Source of the DNA: Fontibacillus phaseoli | Lineage (GTDB): Bacteria; Bacillota; Bacilli; Paenibacillales; Paenibacillaceae | DNA: 64,000 nucleotides | Reading direction: 5' to 3' | Assembly: GCF_003337355.1 (NCBI RefSeq) | Contig: NZ_QPJW01000001.1 | Location: 806,001-870,000, forward strand | In this document: positions 25,173 through 33,889 of the stretch, piece after piece | Numbering within the stretch: the stretch's first letter is position 1 | Layout: every line of letters begins with the position of its first letter | Program-made: the position numbers and the translations under genes | Notes under the pieces: model-generated | What the model was told of the DNA's origin: nothing | The model's input: the letters and a program-made list of their open reading frames with translations, nothing else | Databases searched by the model: none

Positions 25173-25826
25173 TTGTTGCCTAAAGTAAACGATCTGGTCT
25201 ATATCCAAGTCGCCTCTGCGGATAATAAAGAAGCGGATAAAGAATGCAAATCCCGTATCGCGGACATTGAAGACGATTTTTTTCTGATCGAGATGCCGAT
25301 CGAAATCGGGAGCGGAAGGATCAAACGGCTGTTTGTCGGAGACGAGCTGTCCGTCTATTTTTTGACCGATGCCGGAATAAAAAACTATTTCAATACATAT
25401 GTACTGGGATTCGTCGACGATGTCGTACAACTGATCCGGATCCGCAAGCCTGAGCCGGAGTCGATCACAAAAATTCAGCGCCGCAATTTTCTGCGCGTGG
25501 TTGCGGAACTGGAAATCGCGGTACGCCTGAAGGACAACACCCGTTTTGTGGCACACACCGATGATGTGGGCGGGGGCGGGGTTTCTTTTCTGTGTGACGG
25601 AAAATTTAAATTGACCCAGGGAGATCAGGTGTACTGCTGGCTGCTGATTCCTTATAAAAACGGCTCTATCGAGCATGCGCCTTTTGAAGCGGAAGTCGTC
25701 CGGACCAAGAAGCTGGAAACCGGAAAGACGCTGATCATGCTCAAGTTTGCCAGTATTTCCGATATGGAGCGGCAAAAGATAATCCGCTACTGTTTCGAGC
25801 GCCAGTTTGATTTCCGCAACCGTTAA
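25173..25826 (+). CDS. ypfA: PilZ-domain protein YpfA (flagellar brake type)
   Basis: A protein of about 217 residues with an N-terminal YcgR-like domain and a C-terminal PilZ domain. In B. subtilis the homologue YpfA/MotI binds cyclic-di-GMP and slows flagellar rotation. The QRRNFLRV motif (RxxxR) is intact, but the second motif, usually DxSxxG, reads DDVGGGG with Gly in place of Ser. The start is unclear: AGGGGTGGG at 25156-25164 fits TTG 25173 better than GTG 25164. Gene order ypeB-ypfA-ypfB-cmk is conserved with B. subtilis. Confidence 0.85.
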   Translation: MLPKVNDLVYIQVASADNKEADKECKSRIADIEDDFFLIEMPIEIGSGRIKRLFVGDELSVYFLTDAGIKNYFNTYVLGFVDDVVQLIRIRKPEPESITKIQRRNFLRVVAELEIAVRLKDNTRFVAHTDDVGGGGVSFLCDGKFKLTQGDQVYCWLLIPYKNGSIEHAPFEAEVVRTKKLETGKTLIMLKFASISDMERQKIIRYCFERQFDFRNR

Positions 25827-25922
25827 TTATCATTAATGAACACGTTTTTTTGTTAAGAATACTCCTTTATTTGGTTATGCTATGGATGCGGAAAATATCC
25901 ACTAATCTAAGGGGGCGTGTTC

Positions 25923-26132
25923 ATGAGCGACAAAGAAGAGAGAGATGCCTATACGGCATTGTTTTTGACTTTCTCGGAACAAGCGGAGAGATGGCTCAGA
26001 AGAGCGTTGTTTATCCTATTTATTAGTATTTGCCTATTTCAGGCGGCGCTGAATATCCCGGTTTTTCGGCACCTGCTGGCATCGTCCGACAAATATGAAG
26101 GAGTACCAATACACCGGCCGGAAAGCCGCTAG
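25923..26132 (+). CDS. Small membrane protein (YpfB/DUF5359-like)
   Basis: A protein of 69 residues with an acidic N-terminus and one membrane segment (about 28-47). The position between ypfA and cmk and the single membrane helix match ypfB of Bacillus. The ATG at 25923 has AAGGGGG eight bases upstream, better than GTG 25917. Function unknown. Confidence 0.7.
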   Translation: MSDKEERDAYTALFLTFSEQAERWLRRALFILFISICLFQAALNIPVFRHLLASSDKYEGVPIHRPESR

Positions 26133-26158
26133 AAAACATTTCCGGTGGCGGATGTCTT

Positions 26159-26187
26159 TTGCATCCCCTGGCTATGTGTGGTATAAT
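26159..26187 (+). promoter_or_regulatory. Sigma-A promoter of cmk
   Basis: TTGCAT (26159-26164), a 17-base spacer and a perfect TATAAT (26182-26187). The start would fall near 26194. Confidence 0.75.
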
Positions 26188-26196
26188 TTTCACGTC

Positions 26197-26217
26197 GCAG
26201 GCAATGCCTGCTTTTTT
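26197..26217 (+). terminator. Terminator-like hairpin at the start of the cmk leader
   Basis: GCAGGC-AAT-GCCTGC followed by TTTTTT. It lies only a few bases after the predicted cmk start site, so it cannot simply end the previous gene unless the promoter call is wrong. Confidence 0.6.
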
Positions 26218-26248
26218 CTTGAGACCGTGTTTTAAGGAGGATGCCCTT

Positions 26249-26956
26249 TTGGCAAGTGGAGCGTCATCATCTTATGGCAAGATTAACATCGCGATCGACG
26301 GGCCTGCCGGGGCTGGCAAAAGTACTATTGCCCGCAGGGTTGCAGGCATGTTGTCCTATGTTTACGTCGACACCGGCGCCATGTACCGGGCGGCGACCTG
26401 GTATTTCGGCCAGTTGGGGATTGAACCGGAAGAAGAGGAAAAGGTGCTTCAAACGTTACCCGATCTGGTTATTGAATTAATACCCGGGGAAGATGGACAA
26501 CGGGTTCGCGTCAACAGTCAAGAGGCGACGGAAGAAATTCGTTCCCTGGCGGTCAACGCCAAAGTGTCCCGATATGCGCAAATCGAGGGGCTGCGCAGCA
26601 GGCTTGTCTCTCTACAGCGGCAAATGGCTTTGCGCAAAGGCGTCGTGATGGATGGACGCGATATCGGCACTACGGTGCTTCCGGATGCGGAAGTAAAGGT
26701 TTTTATGACGGCCAGCGTCGAAGAACGGGCGCGGCGGCGCTACAGGGAAATGAAGGAACAGCATCAAATTTCACTGGAACAGCTCATCAGAGACATCAGC
26801 GAACGGGACCGGTTGGATCAGGAACGGGAAATTTCCCCGCTCCGTCAGGCAGAGGATGCCGTATTGCTGGATACTACGGAAATGACTCTGGATGAAGTGT
26901 CCGAAACCATCGTTTCCATGTGCAGAACTTTTGTGAGAGAGAGAGAACTGGGATGA
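26249..26956 (+). CDS. cmk: Cytidylate kinase
   Basis: A kinase of 235 residues that phosphorylates CMP and dCMP with ATP. The P-loop GPAGAGKST (18-26), the DTGAMYRAAT substrate segment and DGRDIGTTVLP are all present. TTG 26249 is chosen because a strong AAGGAGGAT lies upstream at correct spacing; earlier in-frame codons run back through the promoter and leader. It overlaps plsC by four bases. Confidence 0.92.
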   Translation: MASGASSSYGKINIAIDGPAGAGKSTIARRVAGMLSYVYVDTGAMYRAATWYFGQLGIEPEEEEKVLQTLPDLVIELIPGEDGQRVRVNSQEATEEIRSLAVNAKVSRYAQIEGLRSRLVSLQRQMALRKGVVMDGRDIGTTVLPDAEVKVFMTASVEERARRRYREMKEQHQISLEQLIRDISERDRLDQEREISPLRQAEDAVLLDTTEMTLDEVSETIVSMCRTFVRERELG

Positions 26957-27552
26957 TCTACGTTTTTTGCCGGGGCGTGCTTCGCCTCATTTACAAATTG
27001 CTTTTCCGTTTGGAGGCAAGCGGTAAGGAACACGTTCCCGCAGAGGGAGGCGTTCTGCTCTGCTCCAATCACATCAGCCTGCTGGACCCGCCGACCATCG
27101 GCATATTGCTGAAGCGGAAGGTTCATTTTATGGCGAAGAAAGAATTATTCAATATTATTGGCTTCGGCTGGTTGATCAAGAAACTCGGTGCTTTTCCCGT
27201 CAAACGCGGCGGCGTGAGCAAAGAGTCGATCAAAACTTCGTTAACTCTTCTCCGTGAAGGACATGTGATGGGGATTTTTCCGGAAGGCACCCGCAGCAAG
27301 GGTGAAGATGGAGGAATCGGCAAAAGAGGAGCGGCCACTTTCGCACTCCGCAGCGATGCGGCTGTCATACCTGTCGCGATTATCGGCAATTATAAACTTT
27401 TTAGAAAAACGAGAGTCATTTACGGAGCGCCTGTGGATTTATCGGCATTCAAGGAAGAGAAAGGTTCGGATTCGGCCGAATTGGCCACCGAAGCGATCAT
27501 GTCGAGGATTGCAGAGCTCAAACAACAGGGAACATCCAAGGTTCATGCATGA
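26953..27552 (+). CDS. plsC: 1-acyl-sn-glycerol-3-phosphate acyltransferase
   Basis: A membrane-associated acyltransferase of 199 residues that makes phosphatidic acid from lysophosphatidic acid. Block I NHISLLDPP (His40, Asp45), block II with FPVKRGG and block III FPEGTRSKG (109-117) are intact. Translation is coupled to cmk by an ATGA overlap. The cmk-plsC-ypfD order differs from B. subtilis, where plsC is elsewhere; plsY lies 3 kb downstream, so two steps of phospholipid assembly are close together here. Confidence 0.92.
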   Translation: MIYVFCRGVLRLIYKLLFRLEASGKEHVPAEGGVLLCSNHISLLDPPTIGILLKRKVHFMAKKELFNIIGFGWLIKKLGAFPVKRGGVSKESIKTSLTLLREGHVMGIFPEGTRSKGEDGGIGKRGAATFALRSDAAVIPVAIIGNYKLFRKTRVIYGAPVDLSAFKEEKGSDSAELATEAIMSRIAELKQQGTSKVHA

Positions 27553-27655
27553 AGGCAGGGGACATTTGGAAAGCTAGGGTTGGAATATGTTTTGAACTTC
27601 GCTTTCAAGGCGGGTTTAAATAAATGGGTTTTTCTGAATTGAGGAGGGTATTCAC

Positions 27656-28891
27656 ATGTCGGAAGAAATAAAGAATGAATTGGAAGCTGCCGAGGCGGCA
27701 AGCCAGGAAGAAATGGAACAAATCGTATCCTTGAAAAAAGGGGACACCGTCAAAGGAACGATCGTCAAAATCGAAGATAACCAAGCTTATGTAAGCATTG
27801 GATATAAATACGACGGCGTTATTCCTATTCGCGAATTGTCCTCCGTTCACCTGGACAGTGCAACTGATGCCGTTGAAGTTGGCCAGGAAGTGGAAACGAA
27901 GGTTGTCAGCATCGATGACGAGAAAGAACGTCTTGTTCTCTCCAAACGCGCGATTGACAGCGAAAACGCTTGGGACGAACTGCAAAGCCGTTTCGACAGC
28001 CAAGAAACGTTTGAAGTTACGGTTGCCGACGTTGTAAAAGGCGGAATCGTAGCGGACGTTGGCGTTCGCGGTTTTATCCCGGCTTCGATGGTTGAGCGTC
28101 ACTTCGTTGAAGATTTCAGCGACTACAAAGGCCGCACGCTTCGCGTTAAAGTGAAGGAAATCGACCGTGAGAACAACAAAGTCATCCTTTCCCAAAAGGA
28201 TGTTCTGGATGAAGAATTCGAAGCCAACAAGCTTAAAGTGATGGGACAATTGAAAGAGGGCGAAGTTCTTGAAGGAACCGTTCAACGCCTGACTCAATTC
28301 GGCGCATTCGTAGACGTAGGCGGGGTTGACGGTTTGGTTCACGTTTCAGAAATCGCGTGGAATCATGTTGAGAAACCGGCTGATGTCCTTTCCGAAGGCG
28401 ATAAAGTGAAAGTGAAAGTTTTGAAAGTTGATCCTGAAAAGGGCAAAATTAGCCTGAGTATCAAAGCCGCTACTCCAGGACCTTGGGAAACGGCAGCTGA
28501 ACAATTCCACACCGGCGACATCGTGAGCGGTGAAGTGAAGCGCCTCGTCAATTTTGGTGCATTCGTTGAAATCGCACCGGGCGTTGAAGGACTCGTTCAT
28601 ATCTCTCAAATTTCGCATAAACATATCGGCACACCGCACGAAGTGCTAAAAGAGGGCCAAACCGTTCAAGTGAAAGTTCTGGATGTAAATCCTAACGAAA
28701 AACGGGTAAGCCTCAGCATCAAGGAAACCGAAGAAGCTCCGGCTCCGGCTCCAAGAAGCGAGAAGCCTTCCAAAGGCAGCAGCGTAAGAAAAGAAGACCT
28801 GGGCGACAACCCTAACGTTTCGCTGAGCAACCAAGGTCTCAGCATCACGCTGGGAGAACGTTTCGGCGACAAGCTGAGCAAATTGAAATAA
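27656..28891 (+). CDS. ypfD: S1 RNA-binding domain protein (YpfD, ribosomal S1 homologue)
   Basis: A protein of 411 residues with four S1 domains (about 23-95, 110-182, 193-265 and 279-350) after an acidic N-terminus, and a Pro/Ser/Lys-rich tail ending in a conserved NVSLSNQGLSITLGERF motif. The third and fourth repeats carry typical FGAFVDVGG and FGAFVEIAPG signatures. In B. subtilis this gene follows cmk and the product is a non-essential S1-like protein. Codon use looks like that of a well-expressed gene. Confidence 0.9.
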   Translation: MSEEIKNELEAAEAASQEEMEQIVSLKKGDTVKGTIVKIEDNQAYVSIGYKYDGVIPIRELSSVHLDSATDAVEVGQEVETKVVSIDDEKERLVLSKRAIDSENAWDELQSRFDSQETFEVTVADVVKGGIVADVGVRGFIPASMVERHFVEDFSDYKGRTLRVKVKEIDRENNKVILSQKDVLDEEFEANKLKVMGQLKEGEVLEGTVQRLTQFGAFVDVGGVDGLVHVSEIAWNHVEKPADVLSEGDKVKVKVLKVDPEKGKISLSIKAATPGPWETAAEQFHTGDIVSGEVKRLVNFGAFVEIAPGVEGLVHISQISHKHIGTPHEVLKEGQTVQVKVLDVNPNEKRVSLSIKETEEAPAPAPRSEKPSKGSSVRKEDLGDNPNVSLSNQGLSITLGERFGDKLSKLK

Positions 28892-28913
28892 GCTTGACCT
28901 AGGCAGGCTATGG

Positions 28914-28948
28914 ATCGGCGGACCCTTTGAGCGGGTTCGCCGATTTTG
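28914..28948 (+). terminator. Terminator after ypfD
   Basis: ATCGGCG-GACCC and GGGTT-CGCCGAT form a stem around a short loop, then TTTTGCTTT. The T run is weak. Confidence 0.65.
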
Positions 28949-29075
28949 CTTTCATTGAAATTTCGCTGTGTCCCGGTTAGCCATTTGTTCTTTTTTTTGC
29001 TATGATGTTCTAGGTATATCCGGAAATAAACATGAAAGATTAAAATATAAATCCATGAATTAAGGAGGTATGCGC

Positions 29076-30398
29076 ATGGCAAGACCTGTTGTGGCCATTG
29101 TAGGTAGGCCGAATGTCGGTAAATCCACAATCTTCAACCGGATTATCGGCGACCGCTTGGCCATTGTCGAAGACAAGCCGGGAATTACCCGCGACAGAAT
29201 ATATGGCGCGTCAGAGTGGAACGGCAAGCCATTCAGCATTATCGATACCGGAGGTATTGAGCTGGACGATGAAGAACCGATTCTGAAATCCATCCGCATG
29301 CAGGCGGAACTTGCGATTGAAGAAGCGGACGTCATCGTCTTTATGTGCGACGCCAAGGCAGGCGTTACCGGTTCGGACGAAGAGGTTGCGGGGATGCTCT
29401 ACCGGTCCGGAAAGCCCGTAGTCGTGGCGGTTAACAAAGTGGACAATATCGGCCGGATGGACAATATTTACGAGTTTTATAACCTCGGTTTCGGTGATCC
29501 GATCGGCGTTTCCGGAAGCCATGGCACGGGAATCGGCGACCTGCTGGATGCAATCACCGATAATTTGCCTGAGCTGGCGGAGGACAACTACGAGGATGAC
29601 GTGATCCGGGTGGCGTTAATCGGCCGGCCGAATGTCGGTAAATCCTCGCTTGTCAACGCGATTCTCGGCGAAGAACGCGTCATTGTCAGCGATATCGCAG
29701 GCACGACCCGCGACGCCATCGATACGCCTTTTGAAAAGGACGGGCAGAAGTACGTCCTGATCGATACCGCCGGGATGCGTAAGCGCGGCAAAGTATATGA
29801 AACGACCGAAAAATACAGTGTCATGCGCGCAATGAAGGCGATTGAACGGGCGGATGTCGTACTTGTTCTGATCAACGGCGAAGAAGGTATCATCGAACAG
29901 GATAAGCACATCGCAGGATATGCTTATGAAGCAGGTAAGGCTTCCGTCTTCGTTGTGAATAAATGGGACGTCGTGGAGAAGGACGACAAGACGATGCACC
30001 AGTTTGAGCAAAAAATACGGGATCATTTCCTGTTTATGACTTATGCACCCGTTGTATTTTTGTCTGCCAAGACGAAGCAGCGTTTGCATAAGTTGCTGCC
30101 TGTAGTGCAGCATGTGGCCGAACAGCATACTAAACGGGTTCAAACGCATCTGCTGAACGATGTCGTTTCGGACGCCATCGCGATAAACCCGCCTCCGACA
30201 GACAAAGGCCGCAGATTACGGATCAACTATGTCACCCAGGTTACTGTCAAGCCACCGACGATTGTGGTGTTTGTCAATGATCCGGAGCTGATGCATTTTT
30301 CGTATGAACGGTATCTGGAGAACAAAATCAGGGCTGCTTTTAATTTTGAAGGAACGCCGATCCGTTTGTTTACGCGGCGTAAGTCTGATGAAGGTTAG
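29076..30398 (+). CDS. der: Ribosome-assembly GTPase Der (EngA)
   Basis: A double-GTPase of 440 residues needed for 50S ribosomal subunit assembly. Two complete G domains are seen: GRPNVGKST near residue 10 and GRPNVGKSS near residue 185, each with DTAG/DTGG and NKxD motifs (NKVD, NKWD), followed by a KH-like C-terminal domain. ATG 29076 is preferred over ATG 29070 because AAGGAGGT ends at 29069, leaving six bases. It is followed by plsY and gpsA. Confidence 0.95.
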   Translation: MARPVVAIVGRPNVGKSTIFNRIIGDRLAIVEDKPGITRDRIYGASEWNGKPFSIIDTGGIELDDEEPILKSIRMQAELAIEEADVIVFMCDAKAGVTGSDEEVAGMLYRSGKPVVVAVNKVDNIGRMDNIYEFYNLGFGDPIGVSGSHGTGIGDLLDAITDNLPELAEDNYEDDVIRVALIGRPNVGKSSLVNAILGEERVIVSDIAGTTRDAIDTPFEKDGQKYVLIDTAGMRKRGKVYETTEKYSVMRAMKAIERADVVLVLINGEEGIIEQDKHIAGYAYEAGKASVFVVNKWDVVEKDDKTMHQFEQKIRDHFLFMTYAPVVFLSAKTKQRLHKLLPVVQHVAEQHTKRVQTHLLNDVVSDAIAINPPPTDKGRRLRINYVTQVTVKPPTIVVFVNDPELMHFSYERYLENKIRAAFNFEGTPIRLFTRRKSDEG

Positions 30399-30413
30399 GG
30401 GCGAACGAATCAA

Positions 30414-31025
30414 GTGATTTTTCCCATCATTGCTACCATTGCATGCTATTTGCTGGGCTCGGTCAGCTTTAGCGTCGTGCTTGCGAAAGCACTGAAAGGT
30501 ATTGACATCCGTCAGCACGGCAGCGGCAACGCCGGTGCGACTAACACGCTGCGGGTACTCGGCAAAGGACCGGCGATTCTGGTACTGGTGCTCGACGTAT
30601 TGAAAGGAATCGCTGCGGTATGGATTGGCCGCTGGCTTGGAGACGGCTCGGAGTGGATTGCCGCGATTTGCGGCATCGCCGCCATCATCGGGCATAACTG
30701 GCCCCTTTATTTCCGTTTTCGTGGCGGAAAAGGCATTGCCACGACGATCGGAGTCATGGCAACCTTGGTCTTTTTTCCGGCGCTATATGCCGGAATTATT
30801 GCCATTCTTTCGATCGTGTTTACGAGATATGTCTCGCTCGGCTCTTTGATTTTCGTGTTTTTGACGTCGGTTTTTCTGGCGTTTACCGGTGAATTCGGTC
30901 CATACTTCTGGGCAAGCCTGATTATCTGTGTCTTCGCATTTTGGAGACACCGTACGAATATTGTGAAAATTGCTCAGGGCAAAGAGAACAAACTGGGCTC
31001 CAAAGGAGGAAAACGCGTTGTCTGA
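30414..31025 (+). CDS. plsY: Acyl-phosphate:glycerol-3-phosphate acyltransferase PlsY
   Basis: A membrane enzyme of 203 residues that acylates glycerol-3-phosphate from acyl-phosphate, the first step of phospholipid synthesis. The conserved loops are clear: GSVSFSVVLAK, HGSGNAGATNTLRVLG and GHNWPLYFRFRGGKG. Five membrane segments fit. The GTG start lies 15 bases after der. The end overlaps gpsA by eight bases, so production of the acceptor glycerol-3-phosphate and its acylation are linked in one operon. Confidence 0.93.
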   Translation: MIFPIIATIACYLLGSVSFSVVLAKALKGIDIRQHGSGNAGATNTLRVLGKGPAILVLVLDVLKGIAAVWIGRWLGDGSEWIAAICGIAAIIGHNWPLYFRFRGGKGIATTIGVMATLVFFPALYAGIIAILSIVFTRYVSLGSLIFVFLTSVFLAFTGEFGPYFWASLIICVFAFWRHRTNIVKIAQGKENKLGSKGGKRVV

Positions 31026-32058
31026 AAAAGCTGCTGTGCTGGTTGCAGGCAGTTGGGGAACGGCGCTTGCCAGCGTACTTGCTGACAAGGATATGGATGT
31101 AGCCGTATGGACCCGGAATGAAGCGCAAAGAGATGAGATTAACGGCTTGCACCGGAATGAGCGTTATTTGCCGGGAGTTGAGCTGTCCCCGAATCTGTAT
31201 GCGACGACCGATATGGAAGAAGCGGTCTCCGGGGCCAAAGCGGTAGTTATTGTCGCTCCTTCATCGGCCGTTCGGGAAGTAACGAGAGCTTTAAAGCCGT
31301 TCTGGCATGAAGATATGCTGGTTGTGCACGCAACCAAGGGCTTTGAAACCGAAACCATGAAACGGATCTCGACCGTGATCGGGGAGGAACTGGGTTGCGA
31401 GGAAGGCCGGATTGTCGTGTTATCCGGTCCAAGCCATGCGGAGGAAGTCGTCAAACGATGTCCGACCACCGTGGTAGTGGCATCGATGGACGATACGCAG
31501 TCGGCGGCAGCGCAGGACCTGTTCATGAATTCCTATTTCCGGGTTTATACAAACCGGGACATGGTCGGCGCTGAGCTGGCGGGAGCTTTGAAGAATATAA
31601 TTGCCCTGGGAGCAGGCATGTCCGATGGCCTCGGTTACGGTGATAACGCCAAGGCGGCGCTATTGACGCGAGGTCTTGCGGAAATTACCCGCATCGGGGT
31701 GGAAATGGGCGCCAACCCGCTTACCTTTGCGGGCCTTGCGGGCATCGGCGACTTGGTCGTGACGGCAACGAGCCGCCATAGCCGTAACTGGCGGGCCGGA
31801 TTCATGCTGGGAGAAGGCAAAACGCTGGATGAGGTGCTTGGTTCGATGGGGATGGTAGTCGAAGGGATCCGTACGACCAAAGCGGCTCATACGATCTCGG
31901 AGAAATATAAGGTTCAGATGCCGATTGCAGGGCAGCTATATCACGTGCTGTTCGAAGGACTCGACCCAAGAACAGCTGTTGAAGCGTTAATGGGTCGTGA
32001 CCGCAAAACCGAAATGGAAATGATGTCTCTCGAAACCTGGGAGCAGTGGCATACTTAG
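31018..32058 (+). CDS. gpsA: Glycerol-3-phosphate dehydrogenase [NAD(P)+]
   Basis: An enzyme of 346 residues that reduces dihydroxyacetone phosphate to glycerol-3-phosphate. The nucleotide-binding loop VAGSWGTALASVLA lies at the N-terminus (GSWGTA instead of the more usual GAGSWGTA spelling), with GPSHAEEV, the active-site Lys region GALKNIIALGAGMSDGLGYG and the substrate region SRHSRN. TTG 31018 follows AAAGGAGG at proper spacing within the end of plsY. Confidence 0.93.
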   Translation: MSEKAAVLVAGSWGTALASVLADKDMDVAVWTRNEAQRDEINGLHRNERYLPGVELSPNLYATTDMEEAVSGAKAVVIVAPSSAVREVTRALKPFWHEDMLVVHATKGFETETMKRISTVIGEELGCEEGRIVVLSGPSHAEEVVKRCPTTVVVASMDDTQSAAAQDLFMNSYFRVYTNRDMVGAELAGALKNIIALGAGMSDGLGYGDNAKAALLTRGLAEITRIGVEMGANPLTFAGLAGIGDLVVTATSRHSRNWRAGFMLGEGKTLDEVLGSMGMVVEGIRTTKAAHTISEKYKVQMPIAGQLYHVLFEGLDPRTAVEALMGRDRKTEMEMMSLETWEQWHT

Positions 32059-32068
32059 CTTGATTGAC

Positions 32069-32113
32069 GTCCTAAGCATCCGGCCGGAATCCGCACGGGC
32101 CTAGGACCTTTTT
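32069..32113 (+). terminator. Terminator after gpsA
   Basis: GTCCTA and TAGGAC close a long hairpin with inner GGCC/CGGGCC pairing, followed by CTTTTT. Confidence 0.7.
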
Positions 32114-32132
32114 CGTTGCCGTCTCATAAACT
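32106..32132 (+). promoter_or_regulatory. Candidate sigma-K promoter of spoVIF
   Basis: ACC (32106-32108), a 16-base spacer and CATAAACT (32125-32132) fit the late mother-cell sigma-K consensus (AC / CATAnnnT). In B. subtilis spoVIF is sigma-K dependent. It overlaps the 3' side of the gpsA terminator. Confidence 0.45.
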
Positions 32133-32162
32133 GATGGGGAGGACAGCGGAGGAGGCGAAAGA

Positions 32163-32435
32163 ATGGGCAAGATTTCCAAAGATGCTTTGAATTCGATCAA
32201 CAAAAAAACCGGTAAAAACATTTCCGAAGGCGCGGTAAAAAGACTGGCCGGTACGGTAAAACCCTCAACTATGCAGAATGAAGCGGAGCTGAGAAAGCTG
32301 ATTAAACAGGTTTCCGCTATGGCCAAAGTGCCCGTCACGGAAAATACGATCAACGAAATTGTCGGGGCCGTCAAGAAAAGCGGCATGAATCCGTCCAATA
32401 TGGAAGCATTGATGAAATTGATGATCAAAAAATAA
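32163..32435 (+). CDS. spoVIF: Stage VI sporulation protein F
   Basis: A helical protein of 90 residues matching the SpoVIF pattern: ISKDALNSINKKTGKNIS, then LRKLIKQVSAMAKVPV and a Met/Lys-rich end (MEALMKLMIKK). SpoVIF acts in assembly of the outer spore coat (family knowledge). A strong GGAGGAGG precedes the ATG. It is a single gene flanked by terminators. Confidence 0.85.
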   Translation: MGKISKDALNSINKKTGKNISEGAVKRLAGTVKPSTMQNEAELRKLIKQVSAMAKVPVTENTINEIVGAVKKSGMNPSNMEALMKLMIKK

Positions 32436-32446
32436 ATTTTAAATGT

Positions 32447-32500
32447 AGGGGACTTCCTGAGCTAGAATTCGGCTATCGGGATAGTCCCTGAATTTTTTTT
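32447..32500 (+). terminator. Terminator after spoVIF
   Basis: AGGGGACT and AGTCCCT close a long hairpin followed by a run of eight T. Confidence 0.75.
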
Positions 32501-32638
32501 AGCGAGAGATTATGCGGTTGGTAGAATGCATTCAGGAGGAGGAAATTTCAAACGGAGAGCGCGTAGCCTGATTGAACGGAAAATGCTATAATATTCATCA
32601 TAAAATTGCCGCGATTAATGATTAGGAGTGTAACTTTT

Positions 32639-32818
32639 ATGGACGCTATGACCAAAATGTGGTTATCACTGGCAGCAATTCTCGTGATGGGCTTGTCCGT
32701 CTTCTTGATTACGTTTGCGCGGACGAAAACCAAGGGCGTGATCCGGGGAGTTCTTTCACTGGTCGCTTTTGTAATTATGCTGGCCGGCTTTCTGGCAGGG
32801 CTGGTATCGATAACTTAA
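32639..32818 (+). CDS. DUF2768 small membrane protein (YphE-like)
   Basis: A protein of 59 residues made of two membrane segments (about 5-23 and 33-56) joined by a basic loop (ARTKTKG). The size, topology and place between gpsA and yphF match yphE (DUF2768) of Bacillus. The ATG at 32639 has TAGGAGTG upstream. A TATAAT-like box lies at about 32586. Function unknown. Confidence 0.75.
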   Translation: MDAMTKMWLSLAAILVMGLSVFLITFARTKTKGVIRGVLSLVAFVIMLAGFLAGLVSIT

Positions 32819-32851
32819 GGCCCGGAGAAGAAAAGAGAAGAGGATAGGAAC

Positions 32852-33499
32852 ATGACGATGGAGATCGAAGGATTAGGAGAAATATACCCGGAAGTAGTAG
32901 TAGCGCTTCAAAAGCTTAACGAGAACTGTAAAAATGCCGAAGGCCTTTGGTTGCTGGGAGGAAGCTGCGGTTTATCGCTGCAGGGGGTGCCGCTTGATAA
33001 GGCTCCGCGAGATATCGATATATACACCGATATGGAGCATGCGGATAAGCTGCACGGATTGTTGAAGTCTTCGGCACTGGACGAGCCCAGACTGGATGAG
33101 AGCGGGCTTTATACTTCGAGGTTAAGCCACTATAAGCTTGACGATATGACGCTTGAATTGGTCGGCGGATTTCAGATTAAGACTTCGGGGGCTTTGTATC
33201 GCACGGAAGTTTCCGATATACTTGCTCCGGCCGCCCGGAGAGTCTCGCTGGGCGAAGGAAATATCTCTCTCATGCCATTGGCTCATGAATTTGTTTTCAA
33301 TGTTTTAAGGAAACGTCCTGACCGTTATCAGGCTATCGCCAGTATTATCCGGAAACACCCGGAACAACACCTAGAGACTTTAATCCGGTTACTGGAGCGA
33401 AATTTGTGGACCTTTGAGTGCATAACCAGAATGGCGGAATTGCTGGATCAGCCTCTGCTTTCGGCCCGCTGGGGAGAACTGGACGGGAGTCATACCTAA
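32852..33499 (+). CDS. Nucleotidyltransferase-fold protein
   Basis: A protein of 215 residues with a probable polymerase-beta-type nucleotidyltransferase core: GGSCGLSLQG (Gly36-Ser38) followed by RDIDIYTD (Asp54, Asp56), the hG[GS]...DxD pattern used for metal and NTP binding. The rest is mostly helical. It has no partner that looks like an antitoxin, so a toxin-antitoxin role is not supported; it lies between a small membrane protein and a ferredoxin gene. Function and substrate are unknown. Confidence 0.7.
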   Translation: MTMEIEGLGEIYPEVVVALQKLNENCKNAEGLWLLGGSCGLSLQGVPLDKAPRDIDIYTDMEHADKLHGLLKSSALDEPRLDESGLYTSRLSHYKLDDMTLELVGGFQIKTSGALYRTEVSDILAPAARRVSLGEGNISLMPLAHEFVFNVLRKRPDRYQAIASIIRKHPEQHLETLIRLLERNLWTFECITRMAELLDQPLLSARWGELDGSHT

Positions 33500-33509
33500 G
33501 GAGGAACGG

Positions 33510-33857
33510 GTGGATACACAAATTACTTTTTTTCCGGTGAAGAAGACGTTGAAAGTCCGCCCCGGAACCAGCGTGCTCCAAGCTTCGCGGAAGTCCCGGG
33601 TTCATATTCCGACCCGCTGCGGCGGTAATGCCGGCTGTTTGATGTGCAAGGTGGAAGTGGAACCTGCGGATGAAGCGGCTTTGACGCCGCCGACCGAGGC
33701 CGAACGACGCAAGTTGGGACCGCTCCTGGATCAGGGGGTTCGCCTCGCTTGTCAGGCTAACATTATTGGCTCCGCAGTCGTCAAACTGCCCGAAGATCCT
33801 TTGAAAGCGGCGATCCGTAAGCAACTGGAGCGGCAAAATGAAGAGGAACTGTGGTAA
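33510..33857 (+). CDS. Plant-type [2Fe-2S] ferredoxin
   Basis: A protein of 115 residues with the ferredoxin cysteine pattern C-x5-C-x2-C (Cys37, Cys43, Cys46) and a distant Cys81 in VRLACQAN, so all four cluster ligands are present. The fold matches short bacterial adrenodoxin- or plant-like ferredoxins. The GTG start lies behind CTAAGGAGG, ten bases after the previous gene, so the two may be cotranscribed. The redox partner is not evident. Confidence 0.85.
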   Translation: MDTQITFFPVKKTLKVRPGTSVLQASRKSRVHIPTRCGGNAGCLMCKVEVEPADEAALTPPTEAERRKLGPLLDQGVRLACQANIIGSAVVKLPEDPLKAAIRKQLERQNEEELW

Positions 33858-33889
33858 AACGATAACTTACAGAAAAGGAATGAAGATAC

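Noticed and set aside
26159-26248. Extended cmk start at 26159
   Set aside because: It would run back through the TATAAT box and the hairpin; TTG 26249 has a strong ribosome site.
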